The translations under genes were made by a program, and so were the position numbers. The notes beneath the pieces were generated by a model. That model searched no databases. It saw only the letters and a list, made by a program, of their open reading frames with translations, and was not told where the DNA came from. 64,000 nt of DNA, from positions 930,001 through 994,000 of the forward strand of contig OY781921.1 of the NCBI GenBank assembly GCA_963677245.1, given 5' to 3'. The stretch comes from Saccharicrinis sp963677245. GTDB taxonomy: Bacteria; Bacteroidota; Bacteroidia; Bacteroidales; Marinilabiliaceae. Shown one piece after another: positions 53,406 to 61,863 of the stretch (positions are counted from its first letter, which is position 1; every line of letters begins with the position of its first letter).

Positions 53406-54404
53406 ATGATGAACAATATAACTTTCTTACATCCAAATTTATTTTATCTGCTGCTGCTGATTTTACCGGTAGCAGGCTGGTACATTTGGAAGCATAAAAG
53501 TGCCCAGGCATCTTTACAAATATCGTCTTTAAAAGGCTTTAAGGATGCACCTGTTTCATGGAAAGTGTACCTACGCCACATGCCTATTGTTTTAAGGTGT
53601 CTGGCCATAGCCATGCTTGTAGTAGTACTTGCTAGACCACAATCTACCAATAGCTCCAGAAACGTAATAACTGAAGGTATTGACATTGTGATGACTTTGG
53701 ATATTTCTTCCAGTATGAATGCCCTGGATTTTAAACCGAACAGACTTGAGGCTGCAAAAGAGGTGGCCACCCAATTTATTTCGGCTCGAGAAAATGATAA
53801 AATTGGTTTGGTAATCTTTTCAGGCCAAAGCTTTACACAATGTCCTTTAACTACCGACGGAGCCACTCTTATAAACCTGTTAGCCGATATAAAAACAGGT
53901 ATGATGGAAGAAGATGGTACTGCAATAGGTTTAGGATTAGCTACAGCCGTAAACCGTATTAAAGATAGTAAAGCCAAATCAAAAGTGATTATTCTTTTAA
54001 CTGATGGTGTGAACAACCAAGGTGAAGTGGCTCCTTTAACAGCAGCAGAAATAGCGAAAACATTTGGCGTTCGCGTTTATACTATTGGTGTGGGAACAAA
54101 GGGTGTGGCTCAAATTCCAGTTCAAACGCCATATGGAACCCGTATGGTTGATCAGGAAGTTAAAATTGATGAAGAAATGATGAAGGAGATTTCCAGTATT
54201 ACAGGAGGACAATATTTTAGAGCTACAGATAAGAATAGCTTAAAACGAGTTTACGAAGAAATTGATCAACTGGAAAAAACTAAAATAGAGGTTAAAGAAT
54301 ATACCAAAAGGTCAGATGAGTACTTGCTATGGGCTGTTTTAGCAGCGATATTTATGATTCTTGAAGTTTTTCTAAAGAGTACTGTTTTAAGAAATCTACC
54401 TTAA
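53406..54404 (+). CDS. batA: BatA, von Willebrand factor A protein
   Basis: 332 residues with two N-terminal membrane spans (LFYLLLLILPVAGWYIW; MPIVLRCLAIAMLVVVLA), a VWA domain (about 88-290) and a third span at the C-terminus (LLWAVLAAIFMILEVFL). The metal-ion-dependent adhesion site is intact: TLDISSSMNALDF (DxSxS), the Thr in CPLTTDGATL and ILLTDGVNN. The protein anchors the VWA domain in the inner membrane facing the periplasm or cytoplasm; family topology is not settled. It starts 13 nt after the preceding gene and lies directly before batB. Confidence 0.92.
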   Translation: MMNNITFLHPNLFYLLLLILPVAGWYIWKHKSAQASLQISSLKGFKDAPVSWKVYLRHMPIVLRCLAIAMLVVVLARPQSTNSSRNVITEGIDIVMTLDISSSMNALDFKPNRLEAAKEVATQFISARENDKIGLVIFSGQSFTQCPLTTDGATLINLLADIKTGMMEEDGTAIGLGLATAVNRIKDSKAKSKVIILLTDGVNNQGEVAPLTAAEIAKTFGVRVYTIGVGTKGVAQIPVQTPYGTRMVDQEVKIDEEMMKEISSITGGQYFRATDKNSLKRVYEEIDQLEKTKIEVKEYTKRSDEYLLWAVLAAIFMILEVFLKSTVLRNLP

Positions 54405-54416
54405 AAATTAGAAGAC

Positions 54417-55463
54417 ATGTTTAAATTCGAACATCCAGAATATTTATACTTTCTTATTATTATCCCGCTTTTTGCTTTTGTTAGCCTTATTATTAGCCGA
54501 AGAAAGAAAAAAGCCTTGGAAAGTTTCGGTAATCCAGATCTTCTGGAACCTTTAATGCCGGGAGCATCCTCTACCCGTCCTGTGGTAAAATTTTACATTA
54601 TGCTACTGGCCTTAACTGCTATTATTTTTGCCATAGCAGGTCCTCAGTTTGGCACAAAACTTCAAACTGTTAAACGCAAAGGAATTGAAATAATAATAGC
54701 GCTTGATGTTTCCAATAGCATGAATGCTCAGGATATTAAACCAAGCCGATTAGACAGGGCAAAAAGAGCAATATATCAATTAGTAGATAAACTGCAGAAT
54801 GATAAAGTTGGATTAACGGTATTTGCAGGTCAGGCCTATACACAATTGCCAATTACATCTGATTATCCATCGGCTAAAATGTTTATTAATACCATAAATA
54901 CTAATATTATTAATACACAAGGTACAGCTATTGGTACAGCTATTAACCGATGTGTTAATTCTTTTAGTGCACAGGAAGATATTAATCGCGCCATTATTGT
55001 CATTACCGATGGTGAGAACCACGAAGATGATGCCATTGGTGCAGCAAAAGCAGCTGCTGAAAAAGGCATTAAAGTCTATACTGTTGGAATGGGTTTACCC
55101 AAAGGAGCCCCAATTCCAATACCCGGCAGTACCCAAAATAATTTTATGAAAGACCGCGAAGGCAATGTGGTTATTTCTAAACTTAACGAAGCCATGTTGG
55201 CAGAAATTGCAGCAGCTGGAGAAGGCGAATTTATTGCAGCCAATAACATCAGAAAAGGAATGAATGATTTGGTAGATCACCTTTCTCAACTGGAAAAAAG
55301 TGAAATGGATGCCAAAGTCTATACTGATTATGAAAATCAGTTTCAATACATTGCTTTAATAGCGCTGTTTTTACTTTTAGTAGACTTTGTTATTCTGGAA
55401 AGAAAAAATAAATACCTAAGTAAGATTAACTTATTTGAAGAGAAAAAGGAGGAAGAAAAATGA
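54417..55463 (+). CDS. batB: BatB, von Willebrand factor A protein
   Basis: 348 residues, built like BatA: two N-terminal spans (YLYFLIIIPLFAFVSLII; FYIMLLALTAIIFAIAG), VWA domain and C-terminal span (YIALIALFLLLVDFVIL). MIDAS residues are intact in ALDVSNSMNAQD, QLPITSDY and IVITDGENHED. BatA and BatB are thought to work as a pair. Its stop overlaps the start of batC by four bases (ATGA), so translation is coupled. Charged C-terminal tail EEKKEEEK. Confidence 0.92.
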   Translation: MFKFEHPEYLYFLIIIPLFAFVSLIISRRKKKALESFGNPDLLEPLMPGASSTRPVVKFYIMLLALTAIIFAIAGPQFGTKLQTVKRKGIEIIIALDVSNSMNAQDIKPSRLDRAKRAIYQLVDKLQNDKVGLTVFAGQAYTQLPITSDYPSAKMFINTINTNIINTQGTAIGTAINRCVNSFSAQEDINRAIIVITDGENHEDDAIGAAKAAAEKGIKVYTVGMGLPKGAPIPIPGSTQNNFMKDREGNVVISKLNEAMLAEIAAAGEGEFIAANNIRKGMNDLVDHLSQLEKSEMDAKVYTDYENQFQYIALIALFLLLVDFVILERKNKYLSKINLFEEKKEEEK

Positions 55464-56401
55464 GAATACTAACATTAATTACATTGTGTTTTATCACTTT
55501 CTCTGCATGGTCTCAAAAAGAAAGAAAACACATTCGCGAAGGAAATTCACAGTTTAATGAAGGAAAGTTCATTGAATCAGAAATTGAATACAAAAAAGCC
55601 CTGGATAAATTAAAGGAAGGGCAAAGCTCTTTTCAAGCTGAATTTAATTTGGGAGATGCATACTTTAAACAAGAGAAATATGAAGATGCATTAAACCAAT
55701 TTAAAAGCATTAATCAGGAATATCTGACGAAGGAGCAAAAGGCTATGATTATGCATAATTTGGGTAATACCTATATGACTAAACAAGAGCTTGACAAAGC
55801 TATTGCATCGTACAAAGAAGCGCTAAAAAACAATCCTGCCGATGATGCAACAAGGTATAACCTGATTGCTGCCATGAAAATGAAACAGCAACAGGAAGAT
55901 CAGAAACAAGATCAAAACCAGGATCAGAATAAAGATCAGGACCAACAGGATAAAAACCAGGATCAAGATCAAAATAAAGACCAGAACCAGGATCAACAGA
56001 ACCAACAAAATCAGGATTCTGATGGAGATGGTATTCCTGATGAGAAGGAAAAAGAAGATCAAAATGGTCAGCAGAACGAACAACAGGATACCGACAAGGA
56101 TGGTACTCCGGATTATAAAGACCAGGATTCTGACAATGATGGTATTCCGGATAAAGAAGAGGCCGGTGAAAATCCTAAGGAACCTAAAGATTCTGATGGA
56201 GATGGTATTCCTGATTATCGCGATACTGATTCGAACAATGATGGAACACCAGATAGTCCGGAGCAACAACAGCAGCAAAATCAAATGTCAAAACAAGATG
56301 CTCAGCGTATTTTAAATGCACTTGATCAGGATGAGCAGGAGTTGCAGGAAAAAATGAAAAAAGCAAAAGGAACCCCTGCCAGAGTTGAGAAAAACTGGTA
56401 G
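55460..56401 (+). CDS. batC: BatC, TPR protein with calcium-type thrombospondin-3 repeats
   Basis: 313 residues. Signal peptide (LTLITLCFITFSAWSQ), three to four TPR units (about 22-140: HNLGNTYMTKQELDKAIASY), then a Gln/Asp/Lys low-complexity run (145-185), five DxDxDGxPD motifs (186-266) and a short helical end (SKQDAQRILNALDQDEQELQ). The TPR part and the C-terminal helix are usual for BatC. The Asp-rich motifs (DSDGDGIPD, DTDKDGTPD, DSDNDGIPD) are thrombospondin type-3 calcium loops, unusual in this family. Expected in the periplasm. Confidence 0.9.
   Translation: MRILTLITLCFITFSAWSQKERKHIREGNSQFNEGKFIESEIEYKKALDKLKEGQSSFQAEFNLGDAYFKQEKYEDALNQFKSINQEYLTKEQKAMIMHNLGNTYMTKQELDKAIASYKEALKNNPADDATRYNLIAAMKMKQQQEDQKQDQNQDQNKDQDQQDKNQDQDQNKDQNQDQQNQQNQDSDGDGIPDEKEKEDQNGQQNEQQDTDKDGTPDYKDQDSDNDGIPDKEEAGENPKEPKDSDGDGIPDYRDTDSNNDGTPDSPEQQQQQNQMSKQDAQRILNALDQDEQELQEKMKKAKGTPARVEKNW
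56015..56257 (+). repeat. Five thrombospondin type-3-like calcium motifs in batC
   Basis: Encodes DSDGDGIPD, DTDKDGTPD, DSDNDGIPD, DSDGDGIPD and DSNNDGTPD, each with the D-x-D-x-D-G pattern that binds calcium in thrombospondin-3 repeats. They sit directly after a 40-residue run of Gln, Asp, Lys and Asn encoded at 55892-56014. The opposite strand is open for 153 codons here, a side effect of codon composition. Confidence 0.85.
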
Positions 56402-56432
56402 TTCTATTTTTTATTGAAATAGAATAATGTTC

Positions 56433-56440
56433 TATTTTTG
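56433..56440 (+). promoter_or_regulatory. Possible internal promoter before batD
   Basis: TATTTTTG fully matches the -7 consensus in the 71-nt gap between batC and batD, the only long gap in the batA-batE run. An ATTG lies 16 nt upstream. The same gap has an inverted repeat TTCTATTT/AAATAGAA (56402-56424), which could pair in the mRNA. Confidence 0.3.
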
Positions 56441-56472
56441 CGTTTAAGAATCAAAATTGAAAACAAAACAAA

Positions 56473-58293
56473 ATGAGATATCTACTATTTGTTGCATTAC
56501 TGTTTATAAGTTTCACTAAACTGAGTGCGCAAGATGTTCAGTTTACAGCTCAAGCCCGGCAAGCCGTTTTGCAAGGTGAAAAGTTTCAGCTCATTTATAC
56601 CGTTAATCAAGAAGGAGAAGACTTCAGGTTACCGCCTATGAATGACTTTACGGTATTGATGGGACCGAGTGTGATGCAAAGTTCAAGCACACAAATTATT
56701 AATGGTAAAGTAAGCCGCACTAAAGAGTTTACCTATACTTATATTTTAAAAGGCGACAAACCAGGGAAGTATAAAATTAGTCCTGCTCAAATTACGGTTG
56801 ACGGTAAAAAAATAAATAGTAATGCTGTTTCTATTGAGGTTGTAAAAAATCAAGGAGGAAGTACAAACCAGCAGTCTACGCAGCAAAACAACACTGTAGG
56901 TTTTTCTGATGATGATTTATTTATTAGGGTTTTCAATAATAAAAAAAGCATTTACCAGGGAGAACCACTTGTGCTTACTACTAAAATTTATACGCGTGTT
57001 GATTTAGATAATCTATCTGATATTAAACACCCTGATTTTAGAAATTTTATCGTTCAGGATTTAGCAAATGGTAGCAATATCTCATGGACTTATGAATTCA
57101 TAAATAACAAACGCTATCAAGTTGGCACTTTGGAGCAAAAAGTATTATACGCTCAAAAAATAGGCACACAAACCATCGAAGCTACTGAAATTGAATTTCT
57201 GGTTAAGCAACGTATTAGAAGAAGGTCTCAAAGTATCTTCGATGATTTTTTTGACAACAACTATCGCGTCGTTAAAAAAAGAGTTAAATCTAAGCCAATT
57301 AAAATAAATGTGAAGCCTTACCCTACTACTCCACCAGCTTCTTTCTCCGGAGGTGTTGGTCAATTAAACATGAAAGTTGATGTATCAGAAACGAAGGTTA
57401 AAGTCAATGATGGTGTTACCATTAAGGTAGTTATTTCGGGTACAGGTAACCATAAATTAATTTCTGCACCGGAATTTAATTTCCCAACTGACTTTGATAT
57501 ATTTGATCCTACGCCGAAAAATAATTTTGAAACGACAGCAGCTGGAATGAGAGGCTCAAAGACCTTGGAATATTTAGTAATACCAAGGTATGCCGGAAAT
57601 TTCACCATCGATCCGCTAACTTTTACCTACTTTGATTATAAAGAAGGTTCTTTTAAAACAATCACTTCGCAACCAATTACAATTGAAGTAGAAAAGTCTG
57701 ATAAAACAGATGAGTATACCGGAGGAACTTATAGTCCTGCCAGTGTAAATCGTGAGGATGTAAAGTTCGTAGGAAAAGACATTCGATTTATTAAAACAGG
57801 TAAAACCAATTTCAAACCAGTAGGAACATTCTTCTTTGGTTCTGTCATGTTTTATCTTGGATATATCTTGCCTTTATTATTGTTAGGCATCGCATTTATC
57901 CTATATAAGAAGCGTATTCATGAAAATGCAAATATTCATTTGGTAAAGAATAAGAAAGCAAATAAAATGGCTCAAAAACGCCTTAAAAAATCAGCTTCAT
58001 TCTTAAAATCAAATGATCATGAAGCGTTTTACGAAGAGGTATTAAAAGCACTTTACACCTACATCAGCGACAAGTTATATTTACCTGTAAGCGAACTGAA
58101 TAAAGATAAAGTATCTTCTTTGATGGATGAAAAAGGAGCAAGTGCTGAAGATAAAAATGAACTGCTTGCCATTCTTGACACTTGTGAGTTTGCCAGATTT
58201 TCACCTAACTCAGGTGCTACCGAAGAAATGGATAAACTATACAAAAGAGCTATCAATAACATCAGTAAATTAGATAGTCAAATTAAAAAATAG
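56473..58293 (+). CDS. batD: BatD, oxygen-tolerance membrane protein
   Basis: 606 residues. Signal peptide (LFVALLFISFTKLSAQ), then BatD beta-sandwich domains: VQFTAQARQAVLQGEKFQLI and FRLPPMNDFTVLMGPSVMQS at the start, GGVGQLNMKVDVSETKVKVNDGVTI in the middle. One membrane span near residues 455-475 (GYILPLLLLGIAFILY) is followed by a basic cytoplasmic helical tail (KANKMAQKRLKKSASFLKSN). The family is named for Bacteroides aerotolerance; the molecular task is unknown. It abuts batE with no gap. Confidence 0.93.
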   Translation: MRYLLFVALLFISFTKLSAQDVQFTAQARQAVLQGEKFQLIYTVNQEGEDFRLPPMNDFTVLMGPSVMQSSSTQIINGKVSRTKEFTYTYILKGDKPGKYKISPAQITVDGKKINSNAVSIEVVKNQGGSTNQQSTQQNNTVGFSDDDLFIRVFNNKKSIYQGEPLVLTTKIYTRVDLDNLSDIKHPDFRNFIVQDLANGSNISWTYEFINNKRYQVGTLEQKVLYAQKIGTQTIEATEIEFLVKQRIRRRSQSIFDDFFDNNYRVVKKRVKSKPIKINVKPYPTTPPASFSGGVGQLNMKVDVSETKVKVNDGVTIKVVISGTGNHKLISAPEFNFPTDFDIFDPTPKNNFETTAAGMRGSKTLEYLVIPRYAGNFTIDPLTFTYFDYKEGSFKTITSQPITIEVEKSDKTDEYTGGTYSPASVNREDVKFVGKDIRFIKTGKTNFKPVGTFFFGSVMFYLGYILPLLLLGIAFILYKKRIHENANIHLVKNKKANKMAQKRLKKSASFLKSNDHEAFYEEVLKALYTYISDKLYLPVSELNKDKVSSLMDEKGASAEDKNELLAILDTCEFARFSPNSGATEEMDKLYKRAINNISKLDSQIKK

Positions 58294-59052
58294 ATGATGA
58301 TGAAAAAGCTTATTTATATATGTATTTTCTCCATGATTTCATGGCTACAGCTAAGTGCCGATGATAATCGCTATGAAAATGCAAATTCATTATATCAGGA
58401 CGGAAATTTTACAGAAGCAGTAAATGCCTATAAAGATATTTTAAATACCGGTGTTGAAAGTGCTGGACTGTATTATAATTTAGGAAATGCCTATTATAAA
58501 TCGGGCAAACTACCTGAAGCAATACTTTATTACGAAAGAGCATTATTACTTGCTCCTCAGGATAAAGATATACAGTATAATCTGGAGATGGCAAATACGC
58601 AAATAACAGATAAACTGGAAAGCGTTGACACTTTTTTCCTGGCCAGCTGGGTTAAAAGTTTTAAAAACACGACGCATTCCGATTCCTGGGCAATCATATC
58701 AATTATCACCTTTGCTTTAGCCGTTTTGTGTTTTGGAATATTCTATTTCTCAGGAAGAAAAATACTTAAGCAAGTTAACTTTGCTTTTGCCATTCTATTT
58801 ATACTAATAGCCATATTTGCTTTTAATTTTTCTGCTTCACAAAAAGACAAACTAAGCAATCGCTCTACAGCAATTATTTTTAGTCCTTCAATTAGTATTA
58901 AAAGCTCACCTTCCGAAAGTGGAACGGATTTATTCATCTTACACGAAGGAACCAAAGTAAATATCGTAGAACAAGTTGGAGAATGGAGTCGAATTTCCAT
59001 TAGCGATGGTAATGACGGCTGGGTAAAAACCAGTGTTTATGAAGTTATTTAG
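58294..59052 (+). CDS. batE: BatE, TPR protein with SH3-like C-terminus
   Basis: 252 residues. Signal peptide (LIYICIFSMISWLQLSA), two TPR units (ENANSLYQDGNFTEAVNAYK; YYNLGNAYYKSGKLPEAILY), two membrane spans (WAIISIITFALAVLCFGIFYF; FAFAILFILIAIFAFNF) and a bacterial SH3-like domain (IIFSPSISIKSSPSESGTDL ... GWVKTSVYEVI). This is the standard BatE layout. It ends the operon; a strong terminator follows 19 nt later. Three Met codons in a row make the exact start uncertain. Confidence 0.92.
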   Translation: MMMKKLIYICIFSMISWLQLSADDNRYENANSLYQDGNFTEAVNAYKDILNTGVESAGLYYNLGNAYYKSGKLPEAILYYERALLLAPQDKDIQYNLEMANTQITDKLESVDTFFLASWVKSFKNTTHSDSWAIISIITFALAVLCFGIFYFSGRKILKQVNFAFAILFILIAIFAFNFSASQKDKLSNRSTAIIFSPSISIKSSPSESGTDLFILHEGTKVNIVEQVGEWSRISISDGNDGWVKTSVYEVI

Positions 59053-59071
59053 CTTAGCAAGCATATAAAAT

Positions 59072-59109
59072 AAAAAATCCCGAATCAGATTACTGATTCG
59101 GGATTTTTT
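59072..59109. terminator. Strong bidirectional terminator at the end of the bat operon
   Basis: AAAAAATCCCGAATCAG (59072-59088) and CTGATTCGGGATTTTTT (59093-59109) form a 17-bp perfect stem with an ATTA loop, with A-tract and T-tract on both sides. It lies between batE and the convergent STAS gene. Confidence 0.95.
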
Positions 59110-59126
59110 ATATGAAGTAAATCATC

Positions 59127-59450
59127 TTACAACATTGATTCATCTTTACAAATTTCAAAAACTTTATCTAGTTTCATCAAAGATAACAAGCTCATTACAT
59201 CCTTTTGAATAGAACACAATACAAAAGAGTTATTACTTTGTCGTGCAGTTTTTAAAGCAGATATCAATACGCCGATACCAGTACTATCTATAAATTGAAT
59301 ATTCGATAAATCCAGAACAACTTTTTCGTTACCTCCGGAAACAATTTCTGTTAACTGACTTTTAACTTCATCGGCAACAGCTGCAGTAAGCCTGTCCGAA
59401 TCTTTGATACCGGCAACTACAATTCCATTATTTAATTTAGTCTCAACCAT
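59127..59450 (-). CDS. STAS-domain protein (anti-sigma-factor-antagonist type)
   Basis: 107 residues, a single STAS domain. The segment VVLDLSNIQFIDSTGIGVLISAL holds the conserved DST motif with the Ser that partner kinases phosphorylate. Such proteins switch partners by phosphorylation, as in sigma-B or SpoIIAA systems. It starts 15 nt after the Hpt gene, so the two are co-transcribed. No anti-sigma kinase or PP2C phosphatase is in the window, so its partners must lie elsewhere. Confidence 0.9.
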   Translation of the reverse strand: MVETKLNNGIVVAGIKDSDRLTAAVADEVKSQLTEIVSGGNEKVVLDLSNIQFIDSTGIGVLISALKTARQSNNSFVLCSIQKDVMSLLSLMKLDKVFEICKDESML

Positions 59451-59465
59451 AAGAATATGTAAGGT

Positions 59466-59945
59466 TTAATAGGTACTTATCACATTATTTAATTCATCCA
59501 CAGCTTCAGCACAAACTGAGGTGAACTTTTGTATTAACTCGTCAACTTTCTCTTTACTTGAATTGTCATTTACCCATTTTACTCTTTGTTCAGGATAACT
59601 TTCCAGATTTCTTTCAAGAGTCGAAATTTCTTCTTTCTGAGCTTCGGTTATACTTTCTTTTTCTTTTAACTCAATAAAGCGCAATTGCTTTGCAACTAAT
59701 TCAAGGTTCTTAAGATCAACATTACCCAATTCTTCCATGCCCATTGACATTACCGAAGATTTAGCTTTATGCGCAATGGCTGCAATTTTTAACCAATCCT
59801 TTTCATTTTTACTTTCTTCAAAACCTTCTGTAAATTCAGGCATTTGATCAAGAAAAATTTCAACCAGCTCTTTAATGATATCTTTATCACCTTCTGCTAT
59901 CCCCTCTAAATAGGATAAATCAATATATTTATATTCCTGGGTCAT
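59466..59945 (-). CDS. Hpt-domain phosphotransfer protein
   Basis: 159 residues, helical. The histidine phosphotransfer motif is in KIAAIAHKAKSSVMSMGMEEL (H-K-x-K-x-x, residues about 57-75), within an Hpt-type helical hairpin (DIIKELVEIFLDQMPEFTEGF). The protein is longer than a plain Hpt domain (about 100 residues) because of an extra C-terminal helical part. It should pass phosphate between receiver domains of a phosphorelay. It is followed by the STAS gene. A connection of the two signalling modules is inferred. Confidence 0.85.
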   Translation of the reverse strand: MTQEYKYIDLSYLEGIAEGDKDIIKELVEIFLDQMPEFTEGFEESKNEKDWLKIAAIAHKAKSSVMSMGMEELGNVDLKNLELVAKQLRFIELKEKESITEAQKEEISTLERNLESYPEQRVKWVNDNSSKEKVDELIQKFTSVCAEAVDELNNVISTY

Positions 59946-60164
59946 AACGGTCAGGTATTTAAATTAATAATATTCGATACAAAACTAATTTTTTTTATCA
60001 AACTAAAAGTATTCAGCATTTTTTTTTAATGATTTTATATAAATAAGAATACAGCTATGAATAATAATCACTAAATATACTAATCTTTACAAGAGAATTA
60101 AAGAAATTCACTTTCCAATTTTCATCTATTTGATAGTAATTGATAAAATAGAATAATTGTCATA

Positions 60165-60193
60165 TTTGACTAAGCGGAAATTAAATACATTTG
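60165..60193 (+). promoter_or_regulatory. Promoter candidate for gcvT
   Basis: TTTG at 60165-60168 and TACATTTG at 60186-60193 are both full matches to the Bacteroidota consensus, with a 17-nt spacer (usually about 19). Transcription would start about 55-60 nt upstream of the gcvT ATG. The rest of the 311-nt gap (59946-60256) is AT-rich, and the Hpt gene promoter must lie there too. No glycine riboswitch was seen. Confidence 0.55.
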
Positions 60194-60256
60194 TTATGAT
60201 ATCGTAAGCACATATAAGATTGCGTTTTTTTTATAAACCATTAATTCATATAAACA

Positions 60257-61339
60257 ATGAAAGTAACAGCTTTCCACCCTATACATCAAAAGCTCAATGC
60301 TAAACTAGTTCCTTTTGCCGGATTTGAAATGCCAATTGAATATTCCGGAATTACCAACGAACATATGCAAGTTAGAAATAGTGTGGGTGTTTTTGATGTT
60401 TCACATATGGGAGAGTTTTGGGTAAAGGGTGAAAAAGCACTTGATTTTATTCAAAATATAACATCCAACGATGCCGCAAAACTTAAAATTGGAGACGCTC
60501 AATATTCTTGTTTTCCAAATGGTAATGGTGGTATTGTAGATGATTTGCTTGTATATAAATACGATGATGAAAAATATATGTTAGTTGTGAATGCTTCCAA
60601 TATAGATAAAGATTGGGATTGGTGCGTTAAGAACAATACCATGCAGGCAGAGTTAGAAAATGCTTCGGATCAGATTTCTCAGTTAGCGATTCAAGGTCCG
60701 GACACTATTAAAACACTTCAGAAACTAACAGATATCAACCTGGATGAAATTCCATATTACTCATTTACCACAGGTTCTATTGCCGGAGTGCAGGAAGTAA
60801 TCATTTCAAATACAGGCTATACAGGTGCCGGTGGATTTGAATTATATATGTATAATAAAGATGCTGAGACTATTTGGGATGCCATTTTTAAAGCTGGTGA
60901 AGAGTTTGGAATACTACCGATTGGTTTAGGAGCTCGTGATACTTTAAGACTCGAAAAAGGATATTGTCTTTATGGTAACGATATTGATGATAGCACATCT
61001 CCTATAGAAGCTGGTTTAGGTTGGATCACTAAATTTACTGATAGCAAAAACTTTATTGATAAAGATTTTCTTCAATCTCAGAAAACAAATGGCGTATCTA
61101 AAAAACTAAAAGGATTTAAAATGATCGACAGAGGCATTCCTCGTAAGGATTATGAAATTGTTGATTCTGAAGATCAAATTATAGGTAGAGTTACCTCAGG
61201 TACACAATCTCCAATTCTTAAACAAGGTATCGGATTAGGTTATATTGATTCTGAAAATGCTAAACTGGGGAATACCATATATATAAAAGTTAGAAACAGA
61301 AAACTAAAAGCGGAAGTTGTAAAAATTCCATTTGTATAG
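60257..61339 (+). CDS. gcvT: Aminomethyltransferase (glycine cleavage system T protein)
   Basis: 360 residues, normal GcvT length. Motifs: LVPFAGFEMPIEYSGITNEH at the start, VGVFDVSHMGEFWVKG, GIVDDLLVYKY, NTGYTGAGGFELY and LGARDTLRLEKGYCLYGND with the catalytic Asp and folate-binding residues. The C-terminal barrel has IGRVTSGTQSPILKQGIGLGYI. The T protein makes methylene-tetrahydrofolate and ammonia from the aminomethyl group on the H protein. gcvH and gcvP are not in the window. It has its own terminator. Confidence 0.96.
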   Translation: MKVTAFHPIHQKLNAKLVPFAGFEMPIEYSGITNEHMQVRNSVGVFDVSHMGEFWVKGEKALDFIQNITSNDAAKLKIGDAQYSCFPNGNGGIVDDLLVYKYDDEKYMLVVNASNIDKDWDWCVKNNTMQAELENASDQISQLAIQGPDTIKTLQKLTDINLDEIPYYSFTTGSIAGVQEVIISNTGYTGAGGFELYMYNKDAETIWDAIFKAGEEFGILPIGLGARDTLRLEKGYCLYGNDIDDSTSPIEAGLGWITKFTDSKNFIDKDFLQSQKTNGVSKKLKGFKMIDRGIPRKDYEIVDSEDQIIGRVTSGTQSPILKQGIGLGYIDSENAKLGNTIYIKVRNRKLKAEVVKIPFV

Positions 61340-61349
61340 ATTTCATATT

Positions 61350-61383
61350 AAAAGTAGGTTTACCAAAACCTACTTTTTTTATC
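61350..61383 (+). terminator. Intrinsic terminator after gcvT
   Basis: AAAGTAGGTTT (61351-61361) and AAACCTACTTT (61366-61376) form an 11-bp perfect stem with an ACCA loop followed by TTTTATC. It lies 12 nt after the stop. Confidence 0.92.
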
Positions 61384-61863
61384 TTAAAACCAACTCCAAA
61401 TGATAAAAATCATTAAATAAAGAATTTTTTCTCGATTTAAACTTCTAAACCATAAGACCCAAACAAAACTACACACACCACTATATTCCAACACATTACA
61501 CACACCCTCACTTTTTAGCAAGGCTTCACTTTTTAACCAAAAGCTAATTTTACTTACAATTTATAAGCATGTTTCTATAAATTTTGTGGATTTAAATCTC
61601 ATATTTTTCTAATTTTGCGCAAGTCTTCGAAAAGGATTATTTAGCGCATTAAATTAGATTTTAATCTGACACCAAACAGATTAAGATTATGATCTTAAAT
61701 AGTAGTATTTAAAGATAATAAATCAGTCCAGTACAATAAATTTGTAAATGGCTTAAGCACATAATTAACTATTTAAACGCATGAAACGAGCACTACAATA
61801 AGTCTTAAATTTTGAGATTTACATTGCGAGTTCCATATGGTAATTAAAAGAAAATTTAGACAC
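61384..61863 (+). promoter_or_regulatory. Long upstream region of serC with candidate promoter and leader
   Basis: This 480-nt stretch lies between the gcvT terminator and the serC ATG. TAATTTTG at 61610-61617 is a full -7 match, with TTTG at 61583-61586 but a long 23-nt spacer. If used, it leaves a leader of about 240 nt. The leader contains a 7-bp hairpin TTAAGAT-TATG-ATCTTAA (61681-61698) and a second imperfect one before it (TTAGATTTTAATCTGA). I recognise no riboswitch class. The 61384-61560 part is low-complexity AC/CA-rich and without features. Confidence 0.35.

Noticed and set aside
53444..54016. A 190-codon minus-strand frame
   Set aside because: It is antisense to batA, which has an intact VWA domain; the frame has no recognisable domain.
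55823..56284. A 153-codon minus-strand frame made almost only of Ile, Leu, Phe and Arg
   Set aside because: It is the antisense of the Asp/Gln-rich repeats in batC; its composition is a by-product of those codons, not a membrane protein.
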